Of a stretch of 35,888 nucleotides of DNA, positions 7,418-16,394 are shown piece after piece (the first letter of the stretch is position 1; every line of letters begins with the position of its first letter). The notes below the pieces were generated by a model. The model saw only the letters and a list, made by a program, of their open reading frames with translations, had not been told where the DNA came from and did not search any database. Made by a program: the position numbers and the translations under genes. Source of the stretch: a virus; the IMG/VR virus record IMGVR_UViG_3300044712_002228, positions 1 through 35,888 of that record; one strand, written 5' to 3'.

Positions 7418-8997
7418 CAGAATGTCACTCCTCCCTGAATATTATCTGCAGCCTGTATCACCCCTGCGCTTGTCAGCTTTGCAAGCGTCGTGCTGCCTCT
7501 TTTAATGATCAGATCATTACCGGATTCCTCGAAGCTCCAGTTTGCGGTTTTTAAAGCAACGCCTTTTATTCCGGTTGAATCCGCTTTAAAGCATTCGGTT
7601 GGTAGGGTAAGTGCACTCCCTTTCGATTTACCTGTCAGATCTGAGGCCGACCATAGATATAACGCCAGCTGGCTCCATCCTAATTGTAATGCAGATGCAC
7701 CAGAATCTATGTAGTCGCTACCAAGTTCTATTTGAGAAGCGGTCTGCCCGGCTCTTGTGTTTTGCCCCAACCAGGTATCGCAGTTAGAATAACGGTTACT
7801 AAAATGTGAGTAAGTTGCCATTTTCATCATCTTCCCGCTGTTCAATTCAAGAGCCTGCTCTGGTGTTGTAAGTCCTATTCCGACATTTCCCCCTGATGTA
7901 ATGACCATCCGATCTGCGCTACCTGTTCTGAACCATAATGTGCCACCACTTCCATATATTTGCGTGGCATTTGTTCCGCCCCACCATATGCCATTTCCGG
8001 CTGCAATGTTTACTACTCCGTTGACATCAAGTTTTGAACCTGATGCCGGACTGGTAGTGCCTATGCCTACTGCACCACCATTATCTATCGTCATACGATA
8101 AGCATCATTCGTAGGATCGTAGATATACATCTCATTTGCTCCCGAAGAGGTTCTTAGCTCAAATGGATGATTTCCTGTCGAAGATGCAAAACGAATATAA
8201 CCTGCTACGTCAAGTTTAGTCTGTGGACTTACTCCAATTCCGACATTACCACTAAAAACAGGACTATCAGTATTTGCAACTTTCTTCCAACCTGCAGTCG
8301 TACCGTTGTTTATTTGTCTAAACCATAGCTCAGGAGTAGCATACGATATAAATAATTGTCCTCCATAATCATCTCCGTAAGAACCAATTGAAATGTATGA
8401 TCCATAACCATCTGATCCTGGACAATTAGTATTAGTCCAACCAAAATTATTACTGATATAAGTACTCAGTGGAGTATTTAAATCGTACCAATAATTAACA
8501 CTAAGTCCTGTAGAACTGGTTAAATATCCAGCACTTGCGTGGTTACCCCAACCGTAAGCAGTATTCCAGTTAGCGGAATTATCAATTATCGAAGTCCCCC
8601 ACGCTGATCCTGTTGATAACGGGATCCCGGCACCCGGATATACCATCCCCGCGCCTCCCGTAACGGATAATACTCCATTGAATATCTGAAGCCCCGAACC
8701 TACTTTTACCCCTCCAACAACACTATCAGTTGCATATGGCATATCAGCCCATATTGTTCCGGGAAACTGACTGAAGTCCGAATATCCTTGAATGTTGTAA
8801 TCACTAGCAAAAGGAAGAAGACTTCTTATATATAAATTACCACCTCCGGCATCAACAATTTGAAGAAAATTGCCTAAGTCGGTCTGCCCCGATGCCATAC
8901 CGCTTTGTCCAATTGCTAACTGTCCTGTTTGAATAACTTGCCCGTCCCGTCGCTTGGCAAAGTAAGATCCTTCCGATATCGATACCGTTGCGCTCAT
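7417..8997 (-). CDS. Tail fibre with GxVGIG...LDVxG repeats
   Basis: The 526-residue protein has an N-terminal part that probably attaches to the tail tip. The central region repeats the motif NVGIG-x-P-x-LDVxG at about residues 250-270, 310-330 and 373-388, typical of trimeric beta-structured fibres and tail spikes. The C-terminal segment (SGNDLIIKRGSTTLAKL, then AADNIQGGVTF) is probably the tip. There is no chaperone-of-endosialidase domain. It starts in an ATGA overlap with the hub gene (8997-8994). It is the best candidate receptor-binding protein, and it carries no copy of the DGR repeat. Confidence 0.75.
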   Translation of the reverse strand: MSATVSISEGSYFAKRRDGQVIQTGQLAIGQSGMASGQTDLGNFLQIVDAGGGNLYIRSLLPFASDYNIQGYSDFSQFPGTIWADMPYATDSVVGGVKVGSGLQIFNGVLSVTGGAGMVYPGAGIPLSTGSAWGTSIIDNSANWNTAYGWGNHASAGYLTSSTGLSVNYWYDLNTPLSTYISNNFGWTNTNCPGSDGYGSYISIGSYGDDYGGQLFISYATPELWFRQINNGTTAGWKKVANTDSPVFSGNVGIGVSPQTKLDVAGYIRFASSTGNHPFELRTSSGANEMYIYDPTNDAYRMTIDNGGAVGIGTTSPASGSKLDVNGVVNIAAGNGIWWGGTNATQIYGSGGTLWFRTGSADRMVITSGGNVGIGLTTPEQALELNSGKMMKMATYSHFSNRYSNCDTWLGQNTRAGQTASQIELGSDYIDSGASALQLGWSQLALYLWSASDLTGKSKGSALTLPTECFKADSTGIKGVALKTANWSFEESGNDLIIKRGSTTLAKLTSAGVIQAADNIQGGVTF

Positions 8998-11024
8998 ACC
9001 AAGTTTATTGTAACATCCTCCGGTTTAACCTCCAGCCACTGGCCGTTTATGCTCCTGTCAAAATCATCATACTTGCCACCCGAAAAAATCAACTTTGCCG
9101 ATCCCAGGAAGTCAGTATCCTGTATAGTATGCAAAAAGCACGGACCACCATTATCGCCGTACAGATTGTCAGCTCTTACGGTCCCCATCAAGGTTGCAAG
9201 TGAATCCTGGTATTGACTGGTTATCGATCTGATGAGATGATGCACCAACTTGTAATCTGTTGAATCCCCAGGTTTCCTCCATTGAGAGGTAGCTGCTCCG
9301 TCAAGCTTAAATATTGCCCCCCTGTCAACGTGGCTTACCGCATCAGCGTGTTCCAGAGTAATGCCCGGAGCCTCATTCTCAAATGCATCATCCAGCACTC
9401 CATCATACTTGGGATCCTCAGTCTCAATCGGTACCATATTCTGAACTGTCGACTCATCTTTGTAGCACTTACAGGCAAAATCTTTTAGCCTTGTGCATAT
9501 CATCCCATCACCGGAGTCAAGCACATTGTCTGCAGAATCATAAACATCCGGATGCCATACTTTTAATACAGATGTTCCAGCTGGCATTCCTGTTTTTTCA
9601 ACATATAATGTAAAGGATACCCATTTGTCTGAAAGTGAATCTTCTCCTGGCTCTTTATATATGTAAACCCCTAAGGGCAAAACAGAGGTACCATAAACCC
9701 ATCCCCAGCTGCCGCCCGAATAAACATACCTGTAACCGGCAATTTCAAGCGTTATCGGAAGCACAATTTTAGCTGAGGGTACACTTGCCTCCTCAATATC
9801 GTACTCATTATATCTTGTCCTTATATATATCTCTCCTGAAATAGCAAGGAACTTATCAGTAACAGGTGCCACGTGATATCCGGGTATCGATAACAGTAAA
9901 TTCCCACTTCCCCATACTTGTCTTTCCAGGTAAATCTCTTCAGTAGCCTTATCTGCTCCCTGCCTGTGACCAGTAGTTATCATAAAGGCATCTTCGAATG
10001 TTATCCCCTCAATGGTCCTGCCTGCTGGCACAAGCCTGTAAACACCATATGCATCCGCGCTCCAGGTCTCACTAACTACTGACCATTTCTTCTTATCAGC
10101 AACGTTTATTTCCGGTATGGCTCCCTCCCTCGAATATTTCGAGAACCTTATTTTCTGCCTGTTATACCCGCTCTTCGTATCATATATCTGGTCCTCATTG
10201 TCCCAGTTTATGTCACCGTTGCTTATGTCAAAATTTTTGCTTATTGTCGAAGTGCCGATATAGGCGTATGTGGTACCGTTGAATTTCTTTGCACTAAAGC
10301 TTGCTGCAGCAAGCATCTGCGGTTCGTAAATGAATATCGACCCAAACTCCTGGCGGATCTGTAACCCATCACAAGCTGTTAGGATTGCTTCAAGTACACC
10401 CCTGTAAGTCTTCGGCTCATCCTGTTCATCGTAGTAATTGTTCTGATCGGCCTGCAGATAATGAAATATCGTCTTATCGGCATCAACCGTAACACCGGTT
10501 ATCGAAAGGTTCGAAGCAAAGTATATGTACTGGTATGGCAAACCGGTTTTGCCAAGGATCCTGGTGAGTATGTTCCAGAAAGTCTCAAGGCTGGTATACT
10601 TGCTCGTTCCGTCCAGGTATTTGAATCTTCTGAGTATGTTAAAACCATCATTGCAGTTTATTACAACCGGGTAGTCTGCGCTCCTGCTGTAGGGTTCGCC
10701 ATATTGCTCGGTATTAATGAAGCCAAGCCACCAGGCATTTGCATTATTGTTCTTGAAGATCTTCACCATCCTCTTCACCGGATCCTTCGTGTACAGTCCT
10801 CTGAACTGGCCATCGCTTTCCGACCACAGCTGAACCGTGGCACCCTTGCCTATTACCGGAGTAAATATTGTTGGATCCATTGGAGCAGTTTCAACCTCCA
10901 GTGGCTTTTCAGTAGTCTTGCAGTTGGTGTTGGACCCGGCAAAACCTTCTTCCCAGAACTCGATCTTCGAATCAACTCCTGCCCGGTCCTTCCATTCAAT
11001 AGTATGACTTTTGGCGTAGGCCAC
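8994..11024 (-). CDS. Tail tip/baseplate hub protein
   Basis: The 676-residue protein starts at GTG 11024, directly after the TAA of the tape measure gene (TAAGTG). Gene order (tape measure, this protein, fibres) places it as the distal tail or hub component of a siphovirus. It is beta-rich, with many aromatic residues in the first 200 positions (WWLGFINTEQYGEPYS). No hydrolase motif was found. Sequence similarity to named hub families is not visible by eye, so the role rests on order and size. Confidence 0.65.
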   Translation of the reverse strand: MAYAKSHTIEWKDRAGVDSKIEFWEEGFAGSNTNCKTTEKPLEVETAPMDPTIFTPVIGKGATVQLWSESDGQFRGLYTKDPVKRMVKIFKNNNANAWWLGFINTEQYGEPYSRSADYPVVINCNDGFNILRRFKYLDGTSKYTSLETFWNILTRILGKTGLPYQYIYFASNLSITGVTVDADKTIFHYLQADQNNYYDEQDEPKTYRGVLEAILTACDGLQIRQEFGSIFIYEPQMLAAASFSAKKFNGTTYAYIGTSTISKNFDISNGDINWDNEDQIYDTKSGYNRQKIRFSKYSREGAIPEINVADKKKWSVVSETWSADAYGVYRLVPAGRTIEGITFEDAFMITTGHRQGADKATEEIYLERQVWGSGNLLLSIPGYHVAPVTDKFLAISGEIYIRTRYNEYDIEEASVPSAKIVLPITLEIAGYRYVYSGGSWGWVYGTSVLPLGVYIYKEPGEDSLSDKWVSFTLYVEKTGMPAGTSVLKVWHPDVYDSADNVLDSGDGMICTRLKDFACKCYKDESTVQNMVPIETEDPKYDGVLDDAFENEAPGITLEHADAVSHVDRGAIFKLDGAATSQWRKPGDSTDYKLVHHLIRSITSQYQDSLATLMGTVRADNLYGDNGGPCFLHTIQDTDFLGSAKLIFSGGKYDDFDRSINGQWLEVKPEDVTINLV

Positions 11025-12644
11025 TTACCTGTAGTTATTTAGTTTTCTCTCCTGGTAATTGAAGTAAGCAAGCATATTCCCCCCGGCATCCACAACAAGC
11101 TTCGCATTGTCGGGTATCGCTGCCTGGTTAATGTTTAGTAAAGCCCTCAGGTTGCTCAGTGGGGCAACCACCTCCGGATTCACCCTTGCCGTCGGGTATT
11201 CTCCAATGTTTGCCACGGTAGGTCCGTAGGCAATACCTCCCGATGCCATTCCTGGTATAAATGATCCTCCAACGGTCTTTAAAAATCCTTTAAAGCCACC
11301 AACAAGAAGGTCACTCCCGGGCATAACAGCCTTTAGCACACCAAATACTGCCAGATACCCGGCCATCTTAGCTACCATCTGTTTAATGGTTTGCAGCATC
11401 GACTTCGCCATAGCCTTTAGTCCGCCGTCAGCACTGGCGAAAGTATTGGTAAAGGCTCCGGCTAGTTCGTGTATCAGGTCTATCTGTCTGCGCTGGCTGT
11501 CCTCAAAATCCTTCATCCCTTTGTCTTCCGACCACTTTTTATAAGGATTATTTGTACCCACAAGCTGATGACTCAGACCCGATCCTATTGCTTCTGCTCC
11601 AAGCAATGGATCCTTTATGCCAGGTATCTTTGACATCGACTTAACTCTGTCGATTATATTCCCTAATGCACGCTCCTCTGCTTCGAGTAACATTGACGTT
11701 TCACGGACCGACAAATTGTATGAACGCTGAGATTCATATCTGACCGTATCAATGTTTTTATATGCATTGAACAGCTTTATCAGCACATCCTTCTCCCCCT
11801 TATCCAACAGCTGGAGATAGCGGCCATATGATTGTATAACCTCTTCCGGGATCTCCTTTACTAATCCACGCCCCTTCTCACCCGAAATGACCATCTCAGT
11901 TCCCTTGGCAGCTCCGAACAATTTCCTGGCGTAGGTGTAAGCCTCCTGCAGCCTGGTCTGAACGTCAGCTGAAAGACTGTCGATTCCCTCATATAGCTTA
12001 ATGGCCGCGTCTGTCGACATCTTATTTCTCTCTTCCCACTGCTGCTTTTCAAGAATGAATGCCTTCTGTGCCAGTTCCTGAGTACGATCCAGTATCTTCT
12101 GCTCAATATTATTTCTGTCCTGAGCATACTTACGCCTAAGGGCTATGTCGAGGGTTCTGTTTTTTATTGTCTCCTGCAGTTCAGTGCTCTGGGCTTTCAG
12201 TCCTGCAATTATGTAATCATTATAGGCAGTACGGTCAGCAAGCTCATCAAGCATTTCAGTAAACTTGGCTCCTCGTTCATACCCATCAACAATATTCCTT
12301 ATGAAGTTTGAAAAATCAAAAGTTGCTATCGCTTTCTGAAACTCATAAACAGCCTCTTTCCCTCCGCCGATTATCTCTTCAAATTTGTCTCCCGGCCCCT
12401 CAATTGCACTTATGGAGCTTTTAAGCAATGCCAATGCACCGAGAGGGCCTCCGATAGCTACTGCAAAAGTTCCAAGTCCCCTGGTCAGGGATCCGATTCC
12501 TGAGGTCATTCCAGCATTGGCAGTCTCTACACCCTCCATCTCCCCGGCAAGCTTCTTAGCCTCGCCCGATGCGATTTTCATCTTGGCGTCAAAGCCCTGC
12601 GTGAACGCGAGTACGTCTACAACATATTTATAGCGTTTCTCCAT
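11025..12644 (-). CDS. Tail tape measure protein
   Basis: The 539-residue protein has a helical N-terminus (FTQGFDAKMKIASGEAKKLAGEME), a Gly/Ala hydrophobic stretch (about residues 50-75), a long helical middle and a hydrophobic segment near 430-470 (KMAGYLAVFGVLKAVMPG). This is the usual tape measure plan. It lies immediately downstream of the two tail chaperone frames. With roughly 1.5 angstrom of tail per residue, the tail would be about 80 nm, which is short for a siphovirus. The start overlaps the chaperone stop by 17 bases. Confidence 0.8.
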   Translation of the reverse strand: MEKRYKYVVDVLAFTQGFDAKMKIASGEAKKLAGEMEGVETANAGMTSGIGSLTRGLGTFAVAIGGPLGALALLKSSISAIEGPGDKFEEIIGGGKEAVYEFQKAIATFDFSNFIRNIVDGYERGAKFTEMLDELADRTAYNDYIIAGLKAQSTELQETIKNRTLDIALRRKYAQDRNNIEQKILDRTQELAQKAFILEKQQWEERNKMSTDAAIKLYEGIDSLSADVQTRLQEAYTYARKLFGAAKGTEMVISGEKGRGLVKEIPEEVIQSYGRYLQLLDKGEKDVLIKLFNAYKNIDTVRYESQRSYNLSVRETSMLLEAEERALGNIIDRVKSMSKIPGIKDPLLGAEAIGSGLSHQLVGTNNPYKKWSEDKGMKDFEDSQRRQIDLIHELAGAFTNTFASADGGLKAMAKSMLQTIKQMVAKMAGYLAVFGVLKAVMPGSDLLVGGFKGFLKTVGGSFIPGMASGGIAYGPTVANIGEYPTARVNPEVVAPLSNLRALLNINQAAIPDNAKLVVDAGGNMLAYFNYQERKLNNYR

Positions 12645-12906
12645 ACTCCTTTTTTAATCTTTCAAATCGTTCCGGATCTCTTATCTTTCCTTGTGGCTGA
12701 TTGCCTTTCTTTTTACCATCCCAGGCAAACTTCATAAATGCCTGTATCGATGTGTTTTCTTTCAGGTACCGGGCTATGCTGAAGTAGCTCTTAATTCTTG
12801 TCTGTTCCCACCTGTCTTCAAACTCACGGTTGCTTTTTTCTGCCCATCGTCCGAGTATTTTGTCAAACTCCTTAACCGTAAGCTGACAAAAGGTGGCGTA
12901 GCTCAT
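12628..12906 (-). CDS. Tail assembly chaperone, downstream frame (T part of G-T fusion)
   Basis: This frame encodes 92 residues from ATG 12906, but it is open further upstream to the A9 run at 12964-12972. The extension reads DGKPLDAEDALAIAIGELG and then continues into MSYATFCQLT, so it is most likely made as the C-terminal part of a -1 frameshift product rather than from its own ATG. In siphoviruses the fusion (G-T) recruits the tape measure protein during tail assembly. Its position directly before the tape measure gene agrees with this. Confidence 0.8.
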   Translation of the reverse strand: MSYATFCQLTVKEFDKILGRWAEKSNREFEDRWEQTRIKSYFSIARYLKENTSIQAFMKFAWDGKKKGNQPQGKIRDPERFERLKKEYGETL

Positions 12907-12947
12907 CCCAAGTTCACCTATGGCAATGGCAAGCGCATCTTCAGCAT

Positions 12948-13232
12948 CTAATGGCTTGCCGTCTTTTTTTTTACATCCTCAATCTTGTCCGACACCAACA
13001 TCTCCATCGGGCTGTCCTGCACAAATTCTATGTACTCCTCGAATGGAATGTCGAAGGCAATGCCATCCTGTTTGCACGAGCTTGTAACACAAAGCCACGT
13101 CCAGTACAGGAGATCCTCCAGGTCTGTGTCATTCAGTTCCGACACGTTTTTGCCCTTCTCGCGCTTAAATTGTAATAAGGCCCACATAGTAGGCCTTATC
13201 GGGTACTCCTTATCCTTTACTTTTATCGGCAT
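12948..13232 (-). CDS. Tail assembly chaperone, upstream frame (G part)
   Basis: The 94-residue protein begins MPIKVKDKEYPIRPTMWALLQFKREKG, in the style of TAC-type tail chaperones of Bacteroidota phages, and ends KKKTASH just after the slippery run. It lies between the tail tube and tape measure genes, the fixed place for this chaperone. Ribosomes that do not slip make this short form; those that slip back one base at the A9 run continue into the downstream frame. Confidence 0.8.
   Translation of the reverse strand: MPIKVKDKEYPIRPTMWALLQFKREKGKNVSELNDTDLEDLLYWTWLCVTSSCKQDGIAFDIPFEEYIEFVQDSPMEMLVSDKIEDVKKKTASH
12964..12972 (-). promoter_or_regulatory. Slippery A9 run, predicted -1 ribosomal frameshift site
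   Basis: The mRNA reads GTA AAA AAA AAG ACG in the upstream frame. A -1 slip gives AAA AAA AAA GAC GGC and opens a frame with no stop through to the downstream chaperone ORF. Without slippage the stop TAG comes five codons after the run. The frame arithmetic (codon starts at positions congruent to 2, then 0, modulo 3, minus strand) requires exactly -1 (or +2). Confidence 0.75.
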
Positions 13233-13248
13233 ATGATGCAGTTAAAGA

Positions 13249-13716
13249 TTAGGCTGATTTAGTCTTTATCTCCAGCCCTGCACTCGACGATTCACCGTCA
13301 ATGCTGAACTTGGCTGTAAAGCTTGCATCGTCACCTTCCGATGCATTCAGATCGATTGAGTCGATAACGAATGTTGCTTCCTGGTACTTGTCACCAACCT
13401 GCTCTGCTACTCCGTCACCTGCAGTTGCTTTTCCTGCAAGCTTCAGCTTTACCTTTGTCTTGGCTTCCTGAAGGGCGCAGAGCTCGTAATAACCATAAGT
13501 GCCGTATGTTGCAAGGCAATCAGTTGTTACTTCTGCATCCAGTCCTATAATTACCCTGCCGGGATAATTACCGGATGTCTTGGTTCTCCTGGTCCTCACC
13601 TCGCTTTTTCTGTTGAGAGTGTGGCTTCTTGCCTCACCAATGAGGGTCCATACTGTAGCGATTTCTACATAAAGCAGAAGATCACCTCCGTTTATTATTC
13701 CTGTGTTTGCTGGCAT
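13249..13716 (-). CDS. Major tail tube protein
   Basis: The 155-residue protein resembles TP901-1-type tail tube proteins: an N-terminal segment INGGDLLLYVEI, an internal RTSGNYPGRV-like loop (TKTSGNYPGRVIIGLD), and a beta-rich C-terminus (ATFVIDSIDLNASEGDDASFTAKFSI) that would form the hexameric ring. It lies between the capsid gene with its terminator and the tail chaperones, as expected. No tail sheath gene is present, which supports a non-contractile tail. Confidence 0.8.
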   Translation of the reverse strand: MPANTGIINGGDLLLYVEIATVWTLIGEARSHTLNRKSEVRTRRTKTSGNYPGRVIIGLDAEVTTDCLATYGTYGYYELCALQEAKTKVKLKLAGKATAGDGVAEQVGDKYQEATFVIDSIDLNASEGDDASFTAKFSIDGESSSAGLEIKTKSA

Positions 13717-13744
13717 TTTATTTCAGTTTGATTTGATTGTGAAA

Positions 13745-13780
13745 AAAGAGAGGCTTCTGCTTGTGGCGGAGCCTCTCTTT
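13745..13780 (-). terminator. Terminator-like hairpin after the capsid gene
   Basis: AAAGAGAGGCT (13745-13755) and AGCCTCTCTTT (13770-13780) form a perfect 11-bp stem with a 14-base loop. In the leftward direction the stem runs into a T-rich tract (six T in all, including stem bases). It lies between the major capsid and tail tube genes, so partial termination here would make more capsid than tail mRNA. Confidence 0.7.
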
Positions 13781-13811
13781 GGCTTTTACGCCTTCCTATC
13801 CTGCCCGAAAC

Positions 13812-14735
13812 CTAAACTATTTCTGCAAGTGCAACCACACCGGCTTCGTCCTCGCGGCACTTCTCAGCACCGAAACGCACTGATGCGTTCAGAACTGTAC
13901 CAAGATACGTTGCGTCATTCTCGTTGATATATGTCAGCGGATGAGCCTCAGCGTGGCAAACCATTCCTGAATGCCAGAAAAGGTTAACAGGCCTGTTGGT
14001 GCCTGCTACGGTCACAGTTTTCGTTCTTGCGTTCGCAGCCGTGAACAGCGCACCAATATGTCCGTTCTTGCTCCTTACCATCATCTCAATGCCGCAGATC
14101 TTTCCTACGATGCCAAGAGCAAGCTTATCAGCCCTTCCTATCTTTTCATAATCAACAAAGTCGGCTATGCCAAGGAGGTCTGTATAACCATCAGGGGTTA
14201 ACAAGCCATACATTTCACCTGGCAGGCTGAGGACATTCATCCTCAGAAGCTTGCCATAAATAGCAAGAATGTTGGCCTTGGTCAGGGCCTTGCGGTTCCC
14301 GGTCAGGCCGGTAACGTTTGTAGCCCTGGCAGTTCCGTCGCTCTCAACAATATTGGCGGCAAGGGTCGGGAGCCACTGGTATGCAGCATAATCAGCAGCC
14401 TTGGTGTTCAGGGCTGCAGCCTGCTGTATCTGCTTGGCCTGCCTCTTGGAGTAATTCATTACGAACTCCTCCTCATTGGTAATCACGATCGGCTCGCAAT
14501 ACAGCTCCTTCATCGTGCCGCTCACTTTGCTGTCGGTGCTCTTAACCACCTTCAGCGGGAGCACGGTAGGAGCATCTTCTTTGGCCTCACTGATGCTGCC
14601 CAGATTCGGGATCTCGAAAGTGGATGCATTGGCAGCCAGGCCGCTTTCGCTTATCGACTTCTTATAGAAGGAATTATCCGGGAAAAGCTGCTTCTGCAGT
14701 TCCTTCGAATATACGGTTTGTGAAATCTGTGTCAT
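13812..14735 (-). CDS. Major capsid protein
   Basis: The 307-residue protein has the size of an HK97-fold capsid subunit. Its visible layout is a short helical N-arm (TQISQTVYSKELQKQLF), a segment with STFEIPNLGSISEAKE, a central helical domain (RQAKQIQQAAALNTKAADYAAYQW) and a C-terminal beta part ending FGAEKCREDEAGVVALAEI. It lies two genes downstream of the protease/scaffold gene and before a strong terminator, as expected for the most abundant structural protein. No long N-terminal delta domain is present; scaffolding is probably supplied by the protease gene's C-terminal part. Confidence 0.85.
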   Translation of the reverse strand: MTQISQTVYSKELQKQLFPDNSFYKKSISESGLAANASTFEIPNLGSISEAKEDAPTVLPLKVVKSTDSKVSGTMKELYCEPIVITNEEEFVMNYSKRQAKQIQQAAALNTKAADYAAYQWLPTLAANIVESDGTARATNVTGLTGNRKALTKANILAIYGKLLRMNVLSLPGEMYGLLTPDGYTDLLGIADFVDYEKIGRADKLALGIVGKICGIEMMVRSKNGHIGALFTAANARTKTVTVAGTNRPVNLFWHSGMVCHAEAHPLTYINENDATYLGTVLNASVRFGAEKCREDEAGVVALAEIV

Positions 14736-14753
14736 TGTATCGTCAGTTTTTGA

Positions 14754-15092
14754 TTAGTCGATCTGGAGAGCAGCTGCAGCGGCAACGAAGTTCGTTCCGT
14801 CGTAAATGAGTTCTACAACCTTTGTCTTACCGGCAACACCGGTAATGGTAGGAGCCGAACATCCGGTTCCGAAAGTGGTCGTCTCGGTGCCGTTTGTCTT
14901 GAGCTTGCAAAATATCCTTGCACCCGCCGGAATGTCCGTCGGAATGGTAAGATTAATAGTACGGTTGCCGGTAGCCTGTGTCGTAACACCGTCAATGACG
15001 GTCATCAGGTTATCAACAGTCACGGCCTGATCACCAGTTGCACTGAGTGCAGTTGTGGTAATCTCTCCGAATGGAAATTTAACTTTTGACAT
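14754..15092 (-). CDS. Putative head decoration protein
   Basis: The 112-residue protein is rich in Thr, Ala, Gly and Val, with beta-type alternation (QAVTVDNLMTVIDG, NRTINLTIP, TKVVELIYDGTNFVA). It lies between the protease/scaffold and capsid genes, the usual place of small capsid-stabilising (gpD-like) proteins. The DGTNFVA ending recalls fibre or decoration domains of Bacteroidota phages. No family motif is decisive. Confidence 0.6.
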   Translation of the reverse strand: MSKVKFPFGEITTTALSATGDQAVTVDNLMTVIDGVTTQATGNRTINLTIPTDIPAGARIFCKLKTNGTETTTFGTGCSAPTITGVAGKTKVVELIYDGTNFVAAAAALQID

Positions 15093-15112
15093 ATCTCGCT
15101 TTTTTCAGTTGC

Positions 15113-16192
15113 TTATTTCCACTCCTGTCCCCAGTATGCCTTATAAAGGGCTTTAAACCTTGGCAGATCAGAAGCCTTCATCTCGTTCAGCTCTTCCCTC
15201 GAAAAGTCATTCCACGACTTTTCCTCTTTCGTTTCACCCTTCTCTATCTTTGCCAGGGTAGCATCAACCTTGGCGATTACATGGCTAAGGCGTGTGTTGT
15301 CACCCTGTTCAACAGGCTTAACAACCAGGTCAACAAGCAGATTCAGATCGGTGGCTCCGAGCTTCGTCATACTTGCAACGTTCGCGTCAGTTATAGTGCC
15401 GTTCTTGCGACCGACAGCTATGACCGAATCGACCAGCGACTTCCTCTCATTTGCAAGAGCGGTCTCCTTCTGATCAATTGCGGCGATGATTGCGTCCTCT
15501 GCACTGGCTTCGGGCAATCCGAGTTTTGCTGCAATTTTCTTCATATCAATATTTGAGTTTAAAAAATCCTTGTTTCCTTCCTGCACTCTGCCTTCTTCAG
15601 AAGCAAACGCTACCAGCTTCTCAACCGATAGCTCCGCAGCATTGGCTGCCACACCCGTATCGATGATCTCATCAACGAAACCTTCCTTCAGGGCATCCTG
15701 GGCATTATACCAGCTGTCAGTCTTCAGTATCTTAGAGATATCATCCTGGCTTTTGCCCCTCCTCGACAGCAGATCCGTCAGCATCCCTGTCATATGCTTT
15801 ATCGATGCCTTATCCTCCTTGCTCAGGTTGGTTGCCGCATTGCCTTTCTCATCCTGCATATATGGTGCGTGCAGCATTATCCTGGCAAAATCATTCATCT
15901 TCACTTTCTTGCAGCTGAGTGCTATCACCCCTGCCATACTGCCTGCAACACCTTCAACAATCGCTACCGTCTTGGCTGGCGAAGCTACAATTGCCCCAAT
16001 AATGGATAGACCCTGAATCACGCTGCCTCCAAGTGAATTAATTCTGAAAGTGATCAGATCCGCACTTTTCCCCAGGTAGTTTATCTCTGATGCCAGGTAA
16101 TCCCCATTTACCTTCTCACCAATATTGCCGTATATCTCAACCACGGCTTCCTTCACATCCCTGGCAACGATCTTTGAATACTTGATTTCCAT
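15113..16192 (-). CDS. ClpP-like prohead protease with C-terminal scaffold
   Basis: In this 359-residue protein, residues 1 to about 190 are a ClpP/S49-type serine protease: INSLGGSVIQGL at 51-62, catalytic Ser85 in GVAGSMAGV and catalytic His108 in IMLHAPYM. The remaining 170 residues are charged and helical (KKIAAKLGLPEASAEDAI; VIAKVDATLAKIEKGETKEE) and fit a fused scaffold that is removed during head maturation, as in Mu gpI. An internal Met (MKKIAAK, about residue 216) could give a separate scaffold, like Mu gpZ. It is the first gene of the leftward late operon. Confidence 0.87.
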   Translation of the reverse strand: MEIKYSKIVARDVKEAVVEIYGNIGEKVNGDYLASEINYLGKSADLITFRINSLGGSVIQGLSIIGAIVASPAKTVAIVEGVAGSMAGVIALSCKKVKMNDFARIMLHAPYMQDEKGNAATNLSKEDKASIKHMTGMLTDLLSRRGKSQDDISKILKTDSWYNAQDALKEGFVDEIIDTGVAANAAELSVEKLVAFASEEGRVQEGNKDFLNSNIDMKKIAAKLGLPEASAEDAIIAAIDQKETALANERKSLVDSVIAVGRKNGTITDANVASMTKLGATDLNLLVDLVVKPVEQGDNTRLSHVIAKVDATLAKIEKGETKEEKSWNDFSREELNEMKASDLPRFKALYKAYWGQEWK

Positions 16193-16394
16193 TTACACGG
16201 CTTTACTTTTTAGTCATTTGGGTTTGCCCTGCGCTCTAAGCTCTCTGCTCTACGCTTTTAAAGCCACCAAAATCACTCCTAAATTCCATCCTGTCAAATA
16301 ATAGTGCAGTCCTCGCAGTTTTTAGTTCCATTCATACACTAATAATTGCCCTGGTTAACCTTTCAACATACCTTTCCATCATTGAAAACCGCTT
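16193..16394. promoter_or_regulatory. Divergent late intergenic region
   Basis: These 202 bases separate the leftward capsid/tail operon from the rightward terminase operon, so both late promoters should lie here. No perfect TAnnTTTG box is visible; the nearest is a leftward TATTATTTG (one base too long) close to 16294-16302. A pyrimidine-rich stretch with repeated GCTCT words occurs at 16232-16255. The lack of standard boxes suggests the promoters need a phage activator or sigma factor. Confidence 0.4.

Noticed and set aside
7417-8997. Tail fibre as a further DGR target
   Set aside because: I found no stretch resembling the TR (GGTTTCAGGTTCGACGATTC and its flanks) in this gene or the adjoining fibre genes.
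10461-11042. 193-codon rightward ORF inside the tail hub gene
   Set aside because: It is a shadow frame of the 676-residue protein, with no independent start signal or family features.
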